From Chiua virens (taxonomy: Eukaryota; Basidiomycota; Agaricomycetes; Boletales; Boletaceae): a DNA stretch of 64,000 nucleotides. The notes under the pieces are model-generated. The model did not search any database. It had not been told where the DNA came from and saw only the letters and a list, made by a program, of their open reading frames with translations. This document shows positions 20,704 through 33,047 of this stretch, in pieces. The stretch is from positions 124,001 through 188,000 of the forward strand of contig JAHNUO010000033.1 in NCBI GenBank assembly GCA_019787685.1, given 5' to 3'. Position 1 is the stretch's first letter; each line of letters starts with the position of its first letter. The translations under genes and the position numbers were made by a program.

Positions 20704-21433
20704 TGTTACAATAGCTCCGGGTAGGAACTAGCATAGCCGCAAAAGCGCTAAGGATCAAGTGGCTGCAATAACTCAAACAATCACCACTTGATATGTGGTG
20801 CACTGTAAGAGTTCAAGGAGGACTTCTGTTAGCATATTGCCAACAGTGGAGATGAGTTAGAACTCAGGCATTGCTGAGAGTGTCCTGTTGGGAATCTATA
20901 CCCGAAGGACCAAGGGGCTTCCTCTTGTAATCGAGGTGGAACCTAGGCATTGGCTGTAGGTGTCAAGGGTCAAGTGGTCGAGGAGTCACAAGGGGGGTTC
21001 CCGAGTGGAGCAGGGATACTCAGCTAGATTGTGGAGATCAAGACTAGTGTACATGAGTATTGCTGCAAGGTATTTATACTATGAGAATCGTGCACGGACC
21101 AAGTAACTAAAAGGGGAGGCCAGAAGAACGGAAGAGCGAAGGGCCAAAAAGGGAAGTGCACGATATCCAAAAGGGGTGGCCAAGAAGAGCAGAATGGAAG
21201 AAGGGCCAAAAGGAGAATCATACGATGCGAAGGCAACAGACAATGACGAAGATGAAATGACTAAAGGCGATGCCATTGGATGGTGACGTGAAAGAAAAGA
21301 GTAAGCATGCAGGTAAAGCCAATGCTGGTTATATAAGGTGAAAAGAGATGAAGTACAGATGAGCGTACGAGGATACCTAGATATTGAGTGAAGCAAAGTA
21401 GTACAAGTCAAAGAAAAGAAAGAAATTGTAATA
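20704..21433 (-). mobile_element. solo Ty3/gypsy LTR, 730 bp, perfect 5-bp duplication
   Basis: Minus orientation. The left end TGTTACAATAGC is the reverse complement of the LTR 3' end, and the right end AAGAAAGAAATTGTAATA is that of the 5' end, with the last CA changed to TA on the plus strand. Both flanks are GACTT (20699-20703 and 21434-21438). It aligns with the LTR at 37543-38245 throughout, including the TATA box. Many CpGs survive, unlike the neighbourhood, so it is a comparatively recent insertion later reduced to one LTR by recombination. Confidence 0.93.
21071..21078 (-). promoter_or_regulatory. TATA box of the minus-strand LTR
   Basis: TATTTATA on the plus strand is TATAAATA on the minus strand, in the same position as in the other two LTR copies. 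Confidence 0.6.
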
Positions 21434-21480
21434 GACTTCAGTTCCAGTTTTCAAACTGGTTTCAACCGTGAAACTGGTAC

Positions 21481-22765
21481 TATACTGAATGTTCCTCTCA
21501 TTCTGTGCTGTCATCCCAGTACTGGGTGTCACATTGCTTTGTTATAGTCTATATGTGGTACCATCAATCTCTCTCTGAGTCTGGTACATAAGTCACAGTG
21601 TCTGCTTTATAAATTAGCTCAAACATGACCTGATGACTCTCACAAAGTCTTGTCATTCTAAGATAGGTACCTCATCCTACTCTCACATCTAAAGTTTCTG
21701 GTGAGTTATAACAACTTATGGTAGTACAGTATGGCATGTACACTACCAATGCACTAATTGACTCATTTCCAGTTTCATCTCAAACCTCATAGCACACCAC
21801 CCTTGGTATTATTGCCGGCACTGTCCACTCTTTGCTAGATGATTGGGGTGTTTTTATGTTTTACCAGACCATTGTTTTTATTATGACACTCTGCATTGCT
21901 TGTTGTGCTTCAAGCAGTCCTTTGATACCACCATCCTGTTGGCTCTTATTGTTTTATCTTTTGCATATGTATTAATAATCAGGAGCTGCCACTGGAATCC
22001 TTTGACGCTCCTTATTTTGACACCCAACTGCTCTCTTTCCATTCCAGCAAGATCTCATTGAAGTTATTCTCATCCTCAAACAATATTGGGCAGCATGCCT
22101 GCTTGTATTACAAGGCATAGTGGAGTTCCCAGTTAGCCCAGCATAGCCTATACTTTGGGCTCTACTGACATAGTCATCAAGGACACATACAAGAAATCTT
22201 TAATCACTCCCACTTCCTCTTACCCCCAAAAAAAGAGAGTTATGAGGGGCAGCTTAAACCTACAAAGGATAGGCAACAGTCCACTAAAGTATTGAACCTC
22301 CATAAGAACATTTCCCATGATAGGCTGGGTGATGTGAAAATAGGTAAACACTGCTATATTGGTTATACAACACTGATCTAACTCTTGTCCAAGCTTACAT
22401 TTGCTTGCTCCTTCATGATCTACCATTTGATACAGTCCAGGTTTGGTATTAAAATTGTGTGTTTTCACACACAGGTCATTCAACCCTTACCATCACAGGT
22501 ACTCGAACATGTGACACCACTTTAATTCCAGAAACTCTTGGAGACACTTCAAGGTAACTGTCTACATTTCTGTGTAAAGTACATCCATCTACCAATTTAA
22601 AAGGTCAGACTCATTAAACATATAGGTTTCTATACTTTGACATATACTTTGACAAACAGAAGAAACTTTTGGTTATGTCACTGTTGAAGGGCTCATGAAG
22701 GTCTTCTCAAATCTCTCTCTCACATCATCAGTGAATTCCTTCATGAACAAAGTCATGACTCTCCT
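21481..22765. other. no gene recognised
   Basis: Short frames only; no supported feature. Confidence 0.45.
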
Positions 22766-23488
22766 ATGTTTCACTTCAATATTACTTTAAACTCAGGGCT
22801 CTGTTATATCAATGAGTATAATGTGATGCGATCCTCATTGCCTGATTTCCAGCTAGAGATTGAAAATAACTACAAACAGATGACCACATCCAAATGGATC
22901 AGGGAAGTGTGCTTCACCACTTCATCCTCTGATACCCACAACTGCCTCTGGCAAATCATTGCCCAAAATCCTACCATCAATCTTATCTTTATGATCACTA
23001 TCATAGAGGAATCTACAGTAGATGGGAGTCTCTGGGCAACAAAGTGCTAACCAGGGTTCCTCTCCTTTCATTTCAGAATTTCAAGTCGGGGTTGTTGGAA
23101 ATGGATAATAGAATCACCGTTGTCCTGGAGCAGTTTGCCTGGATTTCCATTCAACACATTGAGTTCAAGGTCTATATCTATACTCAGCATGTGGGGTGGA
23201 TATTCTATTTCATTTTATGCATTCTGGTTAACACACTCATAGAGACTCTTCCCTGAAATCGAGATGGCAGATATGGACCTTGTGTTTCTCAATGCCTCAA
23301 ATAACCTAAGAGAGTCATTTGTCCTTGAGATGGAGGGGACAAACACACCCCCCAACATGATTAAAAGAGTACATACATCTCCAGCAAGCCTCGTCATCCC
23401 ATGGGAGGATGTACTTTTATCCTACAAGACAGCTGTGCTTGGCATTGCCTACCAGCACTACAAGAAATGGTGCACACATGCTATGTGA
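22766..23488 (+). pseudogene. decayed gene, family not recognised
   Basis: Three plus-strand frames follow one another: 22766-23050 (WIREVCFTTSSSDTHNCLWQ), 23044-23256, and 23264-23488 (EMADMDLVFLNASNNLRESF). Composition and spacing suggest one soluble protein broken by frameshifts, stops or introns. The segment SSSDTHNCLWQIIAQNPTIN looks like a conserved core, but I cannot name the family. No mobile-element motif was seen. Confidence 0.4.
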
Positions 23489-24969
23489 TATTTTGGGCAT
23501 CAACTGGGGTAGGGGTGAAGGCCACAGGAAGGGGGGGGTGAGGACTGGAGCAAATGTCCTGTATAGTTGTCCAACAATATTGATATTCTGTGTACTATAC
23601 ATACATTATTCTACTTCTACCTGGACATAGGACACACAATCTAAATTAAACATCATGTACCATCTCTTTGTCGCATCATGTGAATCTTGATCCCATCATA
23701 TCAGGTCCATTCACATTGGGTGGGATCTGTGTCAGCTCCTCATTGCTGAGACGAATGCAATATGTGTACAGTGCGACAACATTACAGTATTGTATCATCA
23801 TTGCATGTTGACATCTCTAGCAAGAAAAAGTGGGGGGAGAGGGAGAGGGAGAGAGGACTGGGAGAGTAGAAGACAGAGAGTTGACATCACGTCAGCACCC
23901 ATGGTGTTGTCATTGTCAGTCCAGATAACATGAAGGGTGAGGCCTTGAAGTGGAGGAAGGAAGGCGAGGTGGTGAGATGGAAAGGAAGGCAAACACAATG
24001 CGTGGATGATGCAACAACATGTTATATTGTCATCGTGTTGTGTCACTTTCTTATTCTTGTCAGTATGTGTTGTTGTTAGGTTGGTGGAGTGAAAGAAGAG
24101 GGACAGGGCAAAGCATGAGGTGTAGGGTTCGTCATTGTAGTCATCACCAAGAAAGGGGTAAGAGGGGTGGGTCTGAAGGAAGGTTAGGACAAGGTGAGGT
24201 GAGGTGAGGTGAGGTGCTGGAGGCAGGGTGCAAGGGAGAGGCGGTCATAAATAGAGATACACATGATGTACATTGTGGATACATTGTTGTCATTGCAGCA
24301 CATTGTGCCATGTCACAGGGTTGTCCATTCACATCAGTGAGGTCAGGTGAGTGTGAGGGTGAGGTGGTGGTGAGGCTTTGAGGTTTCCTGATATGGTCTA
24401 CCCATTATCCCACATAGTATCCTGTCTGAATCACATTAGCATCCATCCCACTGCCTGTTGCTATTGTGACTATCACAGAGTTCACGGTCACCTTACTTGG
24501 TGAGCCTTGGCATTATCAGTTTGACTTTGTGCTCATTTCTGACATTGTCTGGATGCCCCTCGGTGCTGTGGACATCGGTGGTGTTGCTCCCCTGCCACTT
24601 GGTTCAACTGGGCCACAGTTTGGTGGTGAATACTTCTTCTGCACTCGCTCTACTTGGCCCAGTGTTCTGACATTCTCCACAGGTTTTTCAGTGAATTTCT
24701 TGGGTCCTCTTTATGTCTCAACACTTTCCTCAACAACAGATGAGTCAATACATATCAGTACTATATACCTAGTTCACCATGCCATGGTTGCTCTCAGCTC
24801 GCTTCCAACCTCAGGGCCCAACATGTGCTGTTTGCTGACCTACCCCTCTGGTTAATTTCATTCTGGGATCACCCCAAAGCAATAGAAAAAGCAGGCCATC
24901 AGAAAATTCACTTGTTACCCTTCCTTGTTACTCTCTGTTGACAAGTACACTCTCATGACATGACAAGTC
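23489..24969. other. purine-rich region, no gene recognised
   Basis: G/A-rich plus strand with a short GAGGT repeat at about 24192-24216 and GAGAGGGAGAGG runs near 23830. A 129-codon plus frame at 24466-24855 has no recognised domain. Confidence 0.45.
24192..24216 (+). repeat. GAGGT microsatellite
   Basis: Five consecutive pentamers (AGGTGAGGTGAGGTGAGGTG in part). Confidence 0.85.
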
Positions 24970-27900
24970 ATGCTTCACGCTGATCAGGAATCTACTCATG
25001 CTGTTCCTGCACCCATGGCTACCCAATGGGGAGGTTGTGCTAGACAGGCAATGGAGAAAGCACCCACAACTCATGTGCCTGCTGCTGTTCCATGCACCTG
25101 TCCTGCACACATCGTGGCTAATTGGAAAGAGATCAATATTGAAAGGGAGCTTGCTAGGCAAGGCCTCGACTTGAAGACTGATGATGAAAACCTACCTGCC
25201 AAGGACCCAGCATCATCACAAACTGGGGTCTATGATCCCTTTGTTAGCCCTTCTCATGATCAATCCTCGAAAAATGCAAGTATGGCTGATATTCAGTACT
25301 TTTTTGAGTGAACTGAGGAGAGTTCGACTTGCAAGCTGTGCAGGTAGTTCCTATTGTTTTGACTCAAGCTACAATTGGCTGAAATCCATCATTTTGAAAG
25401 GGAGATTTATGATACTGATCTACTTGCATAGGAAGTGAAATATGCAAAGCAATGTACATATGTTTATGTAGCAAAATCTGGGAACTCTATGCTTCATGGC
25501 CATATCGATCACTGGCACCTGCACAAGTATCTAGAACTTGTGGAAGTGCATAGCTGGCCCACTTGGGTAGAAAGTGTAAAGAAGGCCAAGGGGTTAAAGT
25601 ACACACTTAGTGAAATGTGGCAAGCAGCTGCTGAAAGTGGTACGCTGGATAACCTTTATGCATGAGTGAGTGGTTGGACCAATGCTTCAAACCCTGAGGA
25701 CTGAGAGGCTTTACTTGTGTTCTCAAAGGAAGAATTTCACAAATGTCTCATAGCATTCATTGTAGCTGATGACCAGGTAGGTTCTACAAGCTCATTCTAA
25801 GGTGTGAAGTTTGGCTTACCTTGTGTAGTCCATCAATGTTGTAGAACATGGAGAATTCCAGAAGCTTCTTCTGTTCCTATGGGACAGCCTCCATGATTCC
25901 GACATTCCCTGTCACATGACTTCTTAGAGTTGTGGAATATATATTTGGTAACTCTTGGCCATGAAGTTGAGGCAAGTATGGATTATTGATCTAAGTTGTA
26001 CTACCACTAACCTGCTATATAGCACATGCTTGGTTGAATCTCATTTATGACTGACACTTGGTCAGTGGGTAATTGAGCAGGCTTCCTTGCCCTCACAGCT
26101 CACTGGATTACTGAAGATTCTCAACATCATCTAGAGTTGAGATCTGCATTGGTTGGATTCACAAGAATTAAAGAGAAACACAATGGTTGTCTCCTAGCAT
26201 GAACAATAATTGACCTCCTCAATCGTGTGAAAGCAACATCCAGGTTCTGTTTATACAATTCTGTTGAAAGTTAACTGAGCATTACCAAACTACCAGGTTG
26301 AGTATTTCACAATGGACAACACCTTGAACAATGACAGTTGCATGCAACACTTGGAGTGCTTGTTGGAATCTCGGGATATTCACTTTGATGTGCATGACCA
26401 CCAAATACGATGCTTCCCACACATAATCAACATCTGCATAAGGCACATCTTGGACAGGTTCATGCATTCTGCAGTTGAAAAGATTGCAGAAGCTTGGGTT
26501 GATTTGTTTCCAGATAGCACTGGCTGCACACACTATGCAACCACTGTCCAGAACAAGCCTATCAAGAAGGGCTGCTCTATTGCTACAGCAATTTGTTCAT
26601 CAGGTCTTCATCATGACAAGTTTGCAGAAACCATCAAACACGGAAATGCAAGGAATTGGTTTCAGGCACCTGGAAGTGGAGTCCAGGTCATTCCTAATCA
26701 TGAACTGAAACTTGCTGCTGATACAAGGTGGGATTCTACATACAGTATGATCCATCACCTGATTAAGATAACTTATGCCCAGTACAGCACTGAAAACATT
26801 TAATGGCTATGAGGCTAACCTAATTAGGCTATCAACTACTTCCTTGCCTTGCTGAACCACTGTGACCTTGAGAAACTGAAGCTCTCCAAGTGGGAATGGA
26901 ATGTACATACTTGAAGATTACTACAAGATTCTCAGCATAAGTGTTAAATACCTTCAGAATCATAACTGACATATCTGCTCTACAGATCCCTCACGTCATT
27001 CAAGATCACATCTCAAGTGAAAGGCTACCCCATCTTGGACTGTCCATACCATATTTTGAACTTTTTATGTCTGAATGGGAACAGCTTCGAGAGGATTGAC
27101 CCTGACTCAAGCCATGGGTGGATATTGGCCTAGACTAGGCCACCAAATATTACAAGTGAATGGACAATACTACCACCTACGTTATTGCAATGCATATGTG
27201 TGATTTATAAATGCATTAACACAAAAACTAATTCTCATATAGTCATTGAGCCCTCTGTTTGAATGAGTTGGATTAAAGACCACTGGGATGAAGACTATGT
27301 TGTGAAGGCTAAAAAAGGTGTTTTAGATTTGGTAAGTACCAAACTTCTATATGACCTTATCCTGACTCAATAATTTGGGTCAGATGCATTGGTATTATAA
27401 TAAGCAAGTCCCCAAGAAGGTGCCTAGGGACAGCCAGCCTCATACTTTTGAAGATTTTGATTTTATCACCACAAAGTTATGCATCAGGGACATGGCCAGC
27501 CAAAAGAAATCCTACCATATTGGCCATTCCACTGAAGATAAATACCATTTGTACACCAATGGTGCATTGACAATGCAAGGAGAGGATCCTTTTAGATTCT
27601 GGGATGTACATGCTTATACACTGCAGCTCGAAATACTAATGTAAACAAAATACAGGCGAATTGGAAGACATACCCAATCCTTTCTAGTATCATGATGGAC
27701 TACCTCCAAATACAAGCATCAGCTGTCCCTTGCAAGCATGTTTTCTCACCCTGCACAGAGACTGACACAAAGAAGAGAAATAGAATCAGCCCTCACCTCA
27801 TGGAGGCTCTTCAAATGCTCAAGTATGACTTCAAGACAAAACAACTGAATTTCATGGAACACACCTTAGTCAACCAGTGGGATCTCATGTACGATCCTGA

Positions 27901-28015
27901 AGAACCCAGAGACAATAATGATATAGAACTTCAGAGTCAGGAAATGAAGGATTTGATTGACAGCCTCATTGATGCTGTTGAGTGTGAAGAGGGTTTGCTC
28001 ATGGAACTTCTATAG
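24970..28015 (+). pseudogene. hAT-superfamily transposase pseudogene
   Basis: Domains in order: an N-terminal leader; a BED-type zinc finger (TCKLC at about 25327-25342, then HGHIDHWHLHKY at about 25494-25532); ADDQ spliced to SINVVE over an intron; the first catalytic aspartate in GxISFMTDTWS near 26045; FLALTAHWI; the DN box MDNTLNNDS at 26312; DTRWDSTYSMI near 26720; and a C-terminal hAT dimerisation domain (DYLQIQASAVPCKHVFS and NRISPHLMEALQMLK, 27695-27825). It cut and pasted DNA with 8-bp duplications. Numerous stops, mostly TGA for CGA, and frameshifts inactivate it. Terminal inverted repeats were not found, so element ends are unknown. It may be the kind of source that mobilised the hAT MITEs here, but that is unproven. 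Confidence 0.9.
25777..25828 (+). other. intron in the hAT transposase, 52 bp
   Basis: GTAGGT at the 5' site, CTTAC as a possible branch point, TGTGTAG at the 3' site. Joining GATGACCAG to TCCATCAAT keeps phase 0 and gives the family-typical DDQSINVVE. Confidence 0.75.
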
Positions 28016-28304
28016 AACTGTAGAACTTCACCACTGTTGATCCCTAGACTACCACATCAAACTACATGCTATGTTTCTCATGACTACCACCATTCAATGC
28101 TGCTGTATCTGAATTGAAGGTTGAAATTACCTCTTAAACCTACAGTCAATCAACTAACTTGTCCAAACTCCCTTGCACTGTATTTACTTTGTTGTACTTT
28201 CTCTCAATGATTCTTTCTTGTGGTGACTCTCAGTTCAAGTTGGGAGAAAAATATGGTTCTGGGTCATCAGGTGAGTGGATACACTTATAATTGGTTACTA
28301 GAAG

Positions 28305-29145
28305 GCTGGCTTATGTGGCATGGGCATGGTTTTTCAAGCCTCTGACCTTATTGACAGCAGTCATGAGCTTGTTGTCAAGCTAAGTAAAGCTGAACCTAAC
28401 CATTGTTCCCTTGAACATGAAAACTCCATTCTCTCACACTTGCATAGTGTTCCTGGTATTCCTTGATCTATCTGGTCTGGAGCAGCATCTGGGCACAATG
28501 CACTCATGCTTGGATCACTTGGGCCTTCACTGGAAGTCATTTTTAATATGTGTGGGCATGAATTCTCTCATAGTACCATGGCTCTGATTGCAGAGCATAT
28601 GATATGTCTCCTTTATATATCTCTTCAGTGTTGACTTTTTCTGAACCTTTCCTATCTTGCAGCTTACATGTCTCAAGGCTGTCCATGTGTGTAATTTCAT
28701 CCACTGTGATATCAAACCAGCTAATATCCTCGTTGGGAATACTACATACCACAATATGCTGTATCTTGCTGATTTTAGTTCTGCACATTGATAGAGAAAC
28801 ACTTCCATGCACACCCATATTCTGTTTTAACAAGGCATGGTGTTCATTGGCATGCCTGCCTTTGCTGCCATAAACAGTCACCTAGGGAATGAATTGAGCC
28901 ATAGAGATGACATAGAATCTCTCATCTACATTCTCATATCTCTCTCTCATGGATCACTTCCCTGGTTCAATTGGAAACCAGTGCACAGAAGCACCATTAC
29001 AAACATGAAACTGAACATCTCATATGACAACCTATCCAAGACCTTGCCTGTGGTATTTTTGGAGTTCTTGAAGCATACCCACTCACTCACATTTACAGAA
29101 CAGCCTGACTATGTGCATTTCAAGTCATGGTTCCAGGAACTATAA
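28305..29145 (+). pseudogene. CK1-like protein kinase pseudogene
   Basis: A nearly complete kinase in pieces: glycine-loop remnant GMGMVFQASD; beta-3 lysine in ELVVKLSKAEP; alpha-C glutamate in SLEHENSILSHLH; LGSLGPSLEVIFNMCG (typical of CK1 LGPSLEDLF); the catalytic loop FIHCDIKPANIL at about 28697-28730; ADFSSA in place of DFG; FIGMPAFAAINSHLG; RDDIESLIYILI with GSLPW; and a C-terminal PDYVHFKSWFQEL ending at 29145. The order and the SHRDDIESL box are those of casein kinase 1-like proteins, here with CDIKP for RDIKP. Retained intron-like gaps occur before the catalytic loop (ending TATCTTGCAG near 28660) and before FIGMP. Stops at GIP-TGA and SAH-TGA make it inactive. It sits between two DNA-transposon relics. 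Confidence 0.85.
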
Positions 29146-29529
29146 GGTGGTTTAGACAGTGACACTATGCAATTTGACTGGCAAACACAAGACCTTACCC
29201 ACGGTTTTATCATACCCACTGTGCTACCATGCTTGTCTGTGATGTCCCCTGCAAACCCCAGGTGAAAGATCTGTTAATGATTGAGGTCTGACCCCCATGG
29301 CAGCAAAAAAGGTGTGTGAAGTATTTATTACATCTACATCAAATAAGCTGATTGTGTACTTATCCAGCTCAATATCCCTCCACTTGCCATTGCACAGCCA
29401 ACATCACAGCATACAAAAGTCAAAAGACCACAGTCATCTGCATAGTCATGTGGGATGATAATGTTGATAATATATACATAATGTTGCTTGCTATATGCCT
29501 GTATCCACATCTCTTTGTTGTTTGTAACA

Positions 29530-29660
29530 CTGAATTATTTCAAACTGGTCAAAACTGGTCCAAAACCAGTTGAGACTGATAATGTAGTTTTTCTTGGTTC
29601 CAAACTGGAACTGAACTGGGTAAAACTGGAACCAGTTCCTGGTTAACCAAACTGTGACAA
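29530..29660. repeat. AACTGG/CCAGTT-rich foldable remnant
   Basis: Repeated AACTGGTC, CCAAAACCAG and GGAACCAGTT motifs resemble the interior of the hAT MITEs at 7.6 and 47.0 kb, but matching termini and a target duplication were not found. Confidence 0.45.
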
Positions 29661-29684
29661 CACTATGGGCCCTATGTGTCTACA

Positions 29685-30600
29685 ATGGTCAATCAGTGGA
29701 TCAGTGACAACCTGAAAGAGAATGTTCCCAGTCTCTGGAAACATGGCTGTGCTCTTGAAGACATCTGTGAGGCTCTAGGAGTCTCAAGAGCTAGCTGTTA
29801 CTGACAGAGGAAGATCCTCACAGAATATAGAAATGTCAATCGGCCACCATCTCCTTTGGTTGGGCACACATGAAAAATCACTTGAGAAATCCTTGGTGCT
29901 ATCAAGCAGCTTTACTCTGAAGACTCCAATCTCTTTCTTGATGAGGTCTGTACATGGCTTACTGTCAAACACAATATGGAGATTTCAACCTCAAGGCTGT
30001 CTCAAAACCTGAATGATGCTGGCCTTACTTGAAGAATGCTCTGAAAAATTACATTGGAACAGGATGAGGTTTGATGGAGGAGTTCAAGTAAATGCTCCAA
30101 ACCAATTTCATTGGTAATGGATCTGAGTTTGTTGTTATTGATGAGAGACAAGCAAAAATTGATCACATATATGCATGACATTTTGATAGAGCTAGGGAGA
30201 GACAATATGAAACCCAATACTCTCTGTGTGTAGCCCTGACAATGAATGGATACCTTGCAGCATGGGCAATAGAGAGCTCATATGATGGTGAGCAGTTCTA
30301 TGACTTTATTGCTGAAGATGTTGTAAGTGCATATATTTTGAGGCCCTTTTACTATTTTTTTGACAAGAAATCAACTGTTAGTTGCCCCATATGAATCCAT
30401 ATCCACAAGAATGTTTTGTCATCATGCTCAACAACTGCCAGATTCACCACAACCAAGATGTTATTGATCTTGTTCATAAAGCAGGTAATGAAATGTTTTG
30501 ATTGGCATTTTAAATTGACACAAAGTTATTCCAGAATGTTATCATGCTGCCATATTTCCTGGACCTCACACCAATCGAAGAATCATTCAGCACTTGTACA
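29685..30600 (+). pseudogene. Tc1/mariner-like transposase (DDE_3 type) pseudogene
   Basis: From ATG at 29685 the frame has a helix-turn-helix region (ALEDICEALGVSRASCY), then ILGAIKQLYSEDSNLFLDEV. The catalytic core shows EFVVIDERQAKIDHIY (first D), LTMNGYLAAWAIESSYDG, then after a short intron HMNPYPQECFVIMLNNCQIH and finally LDLTPIEESFST (the E). This is the usual DDE layout of fungal Tc1-like transposases with VLDNCxIHH; the second aspartate reads N here. In-frame stops are TGA at three probable arginines. No terminal repeats were identified. Its relation to the TA-flanked elements at 4.9 and 15.2 kb is possible but not shown. Confidence 0.87.
30323..30381 (+). other. intron in the Tc1-like transposase, 59 bp
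   Basis: GTAAGT...TTGAC...CTGTTAG. Splicing joins IAEDV to LPHMNPYPQ in phase. Confidence 0.75.
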
Positions 30601-31747
30601 TCACCTATAAGTGTAAGAATATGTACAGCACACTCTCCTAGTCAAGGCATATATTTGTCGCCATGGTCACAAGCTATGCCTTGATGATCATCCTATTCAC
30701 ACACTGTTAGACACAACTGCATGTATTACAGCAGAGAAAGCACAGGGATGGTTTTGGGATACTGGGTACATCATTGCAGAGTAAAGTTACATGTTGCTGA
30801 AGTCAAGCTGAATGTATGCTATGAAACATGATGAAAATGGAAGCAGGAGTCCAAGTGACATGCCAAGATGTAAACAGTGTGGTCTGAGAACAAACTTACA
30901 TTTGACCTAATTTGATCTTCTGATGAAAGTGATAGTGTACCTCCAAGAACATCTCCCAACCCAATCTTTAAAACTTTCCATGTTCTGGCCATTCTCTTTT
31001 CTCAAATCTCTCAACAGGCAGCTGGATTCATATTAGTCTCTGGCTTCATGATGATCTCAGGTGATTGTGGTGGTTCCTGGTCCCCTGCAAAGCCCACAAA
31101 GGCTATGGTTTCTTTCCATGCCCCAAGATAGCATACTGTGAGGCTAATACATGATACACTGTGAGAATGCACTACCTGGGGCCATAGATAGCTTAAAAAC
31201 AGTGTAGAAACATTCATAAATACAGTGTCAATAAGTTCTTGGGCACAACAGATCACGACTTGAAGCTGTCATCAATATGAGTGAACAAGGAAATGATCAG
31301 AATTGTGGTCACTTCATCCACTCTGTGCTGTGTCAAAAACAATTCCCAAGAAGTTGACAAGAGGGTTAAAACCAACAATTTTCTCTATACATCAAGGCTG
31401 ACTGTAGTATATTCAGTACAATCTAAAACACTCTCTGAAATACCCCTGTGTATGACCAAATAGCTTGAATTGGAATTCAGGTAGGGCTTTTCCCTTGGTG
31501 AATATACAATGAATACTACAGCAAAAAGCTTTTTGGCTGTCAGAATTAGCCTATCTTGACCTTGTTAGACTTTCTGGCAAGTTGCTTCACCTGTCTGCAA
31601 GATAGCCAAGTCATCCTGGCAGGCCAGGTACCATGGGTTGTCATCTGAGATACATACACCCTCACCAAGAAGCGAATATCCCTTGCTCAATGTGAGCACC
31701 TGCATCAATTGAATAGTATTGGAAAAGATAATACATAGCCTACTGAT
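30601..31747. other. no gene recognised
   Basis: Frames below 85 codons without motifs. Possibly the 3' flank of the transposon. Confidence 0.45.
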
Positions 31748-32705
31748 GTGTTATTAATGTGTAGCTCACCATTACTCCCTCAAAATCTGTCAAAATGTGC
31801 AAATATCCTTAGAGAACACCTGGCTAACATGCATTATGATCTAATCAGGACACAATCTGAGTTGGCACAGGTTACACAGCACCTGACACAGGAGAAAGTG
31901 AAAGTGATGTCTATAAAGATGATCCTACTGCTGTGGATGTCATCATTGAGATGTACACCAAGGCACAACTCCCACACTTCATTGGTGAGTCACCATTATG
32001 TTTTTCACTGGTGTACTTGCAACATGGCAGAAATTTATAGTAGAGTTTAAGTCAGGCAGCATCATTGCAACATCAACAGATGCTGAACAGGAGCTTGCAT
32101 TTATGCCCACCACCAATGACAAAAATAAAGGCAATCTTGGAATGTGGCATCACTCCTGAGGTAAACCTAGCCTTGTAGTCAGCCAGTTTTCAGACCAGGT
32201 TGCCTTCTTTTGAAATGCCACGCAGACATTCATGGACAAGTCATTCACAGACAATGATCATGCTCATGTTGGAAAGGCAGCACAACAGGTTAATGCAGAT
32301 TGAATCAAACAATTACCCCAGGAGGAGCTCATTCAGCACATGACTACAGTGGCCAAACAAGCAAAAGAGAAAGCCAAGAAGAAACTCCAAAATCACACAG
32401 AGAAAGATGAATGCTTTGCTGCAATCACTATTATCACTGACCACAAAACCCTTCAATCTATGGTCAATAGGGATATTGAGAACCAGCTTGAGCTTCATTG
32501 ACGTCTGGGTAGATACTGGAATTCCTCTCAAGACCCACCTGAAAACAAGATCTGCATGGATTGATGCATTGATAGCTGCTATTGAGCAGTATGAGATCCA
32601 TGGTGGTACTGTAGTAGCCATTCTGGAAGGGTCAGGAACCCATGCAGTTAAGCACACCAGATGTAACTTTGATGATTTTGATGATGATAACTATATTTAT
32701 GATTA
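31748..32705 (+). pseudogene. decayed gene of unknown function (coiled-coil-like)
   Basis: A plus-strand series: IRTQSELAQVTQHLTQEKVK near 31850; VEFKSGSIIATSTDAEQELA near 32040-32100; then a lysine-rich helical stretch (KQAKEKAKKKLQNHTEKDE) and SMVNRDIENQLELH at about 32460-32494. A frameshift leads to WVDTGIPLKTHLKTR and an acidic end DDFDDDNYIYD before TAA at 32703. The heptad-like charge pattern suggests coiled coil. Repeated introns with GTGAGT sites are likely. I do not recognise the family. Stops and the frameshift indicate a pseudogene. Confidence 0.5.
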
Positions 32706-33047
32706 ACTTATTTCTTGATATCCTTCACCCTCCACTTCAAGTTCATACTCATATCTTATGATTAGTAGATGCTTGATTACATTACACACAACATCTAGTT
32801 TAGATATTGATACTCTTGAATCAACTGTATTGATTGCAGATGCAGTGAAATGTGATTTTTCACAAGTGTACCATCTTTTCACTCAGATAGGGGTATTTTG
32901 CTTATATAAGCATCACATGCTGTTGGTGCACTTTGTGCACCACCATTGATATGACATGATATATATACCAATTTTCTTTTTCATCTGACTGCTGCCATGC
33001 CTTAAAATTTATTATAGCGAATTTCATTTTATTCACACACTGCTGTA
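32706..33047. other. intergenic spacer, no feature seen
   Basis: AT-rich spacer between two decayed genes on the same strand. Confidence 0.5.

Noticed and set aside
24970..28020. Attempt to find hAT terminal repeats like those of the MITEs (TAGTGTTTCAAAG)
   Set aside because: No matching inverted ends or 8-bp duplication seen on either side, so no link to the MITE family is claimed.
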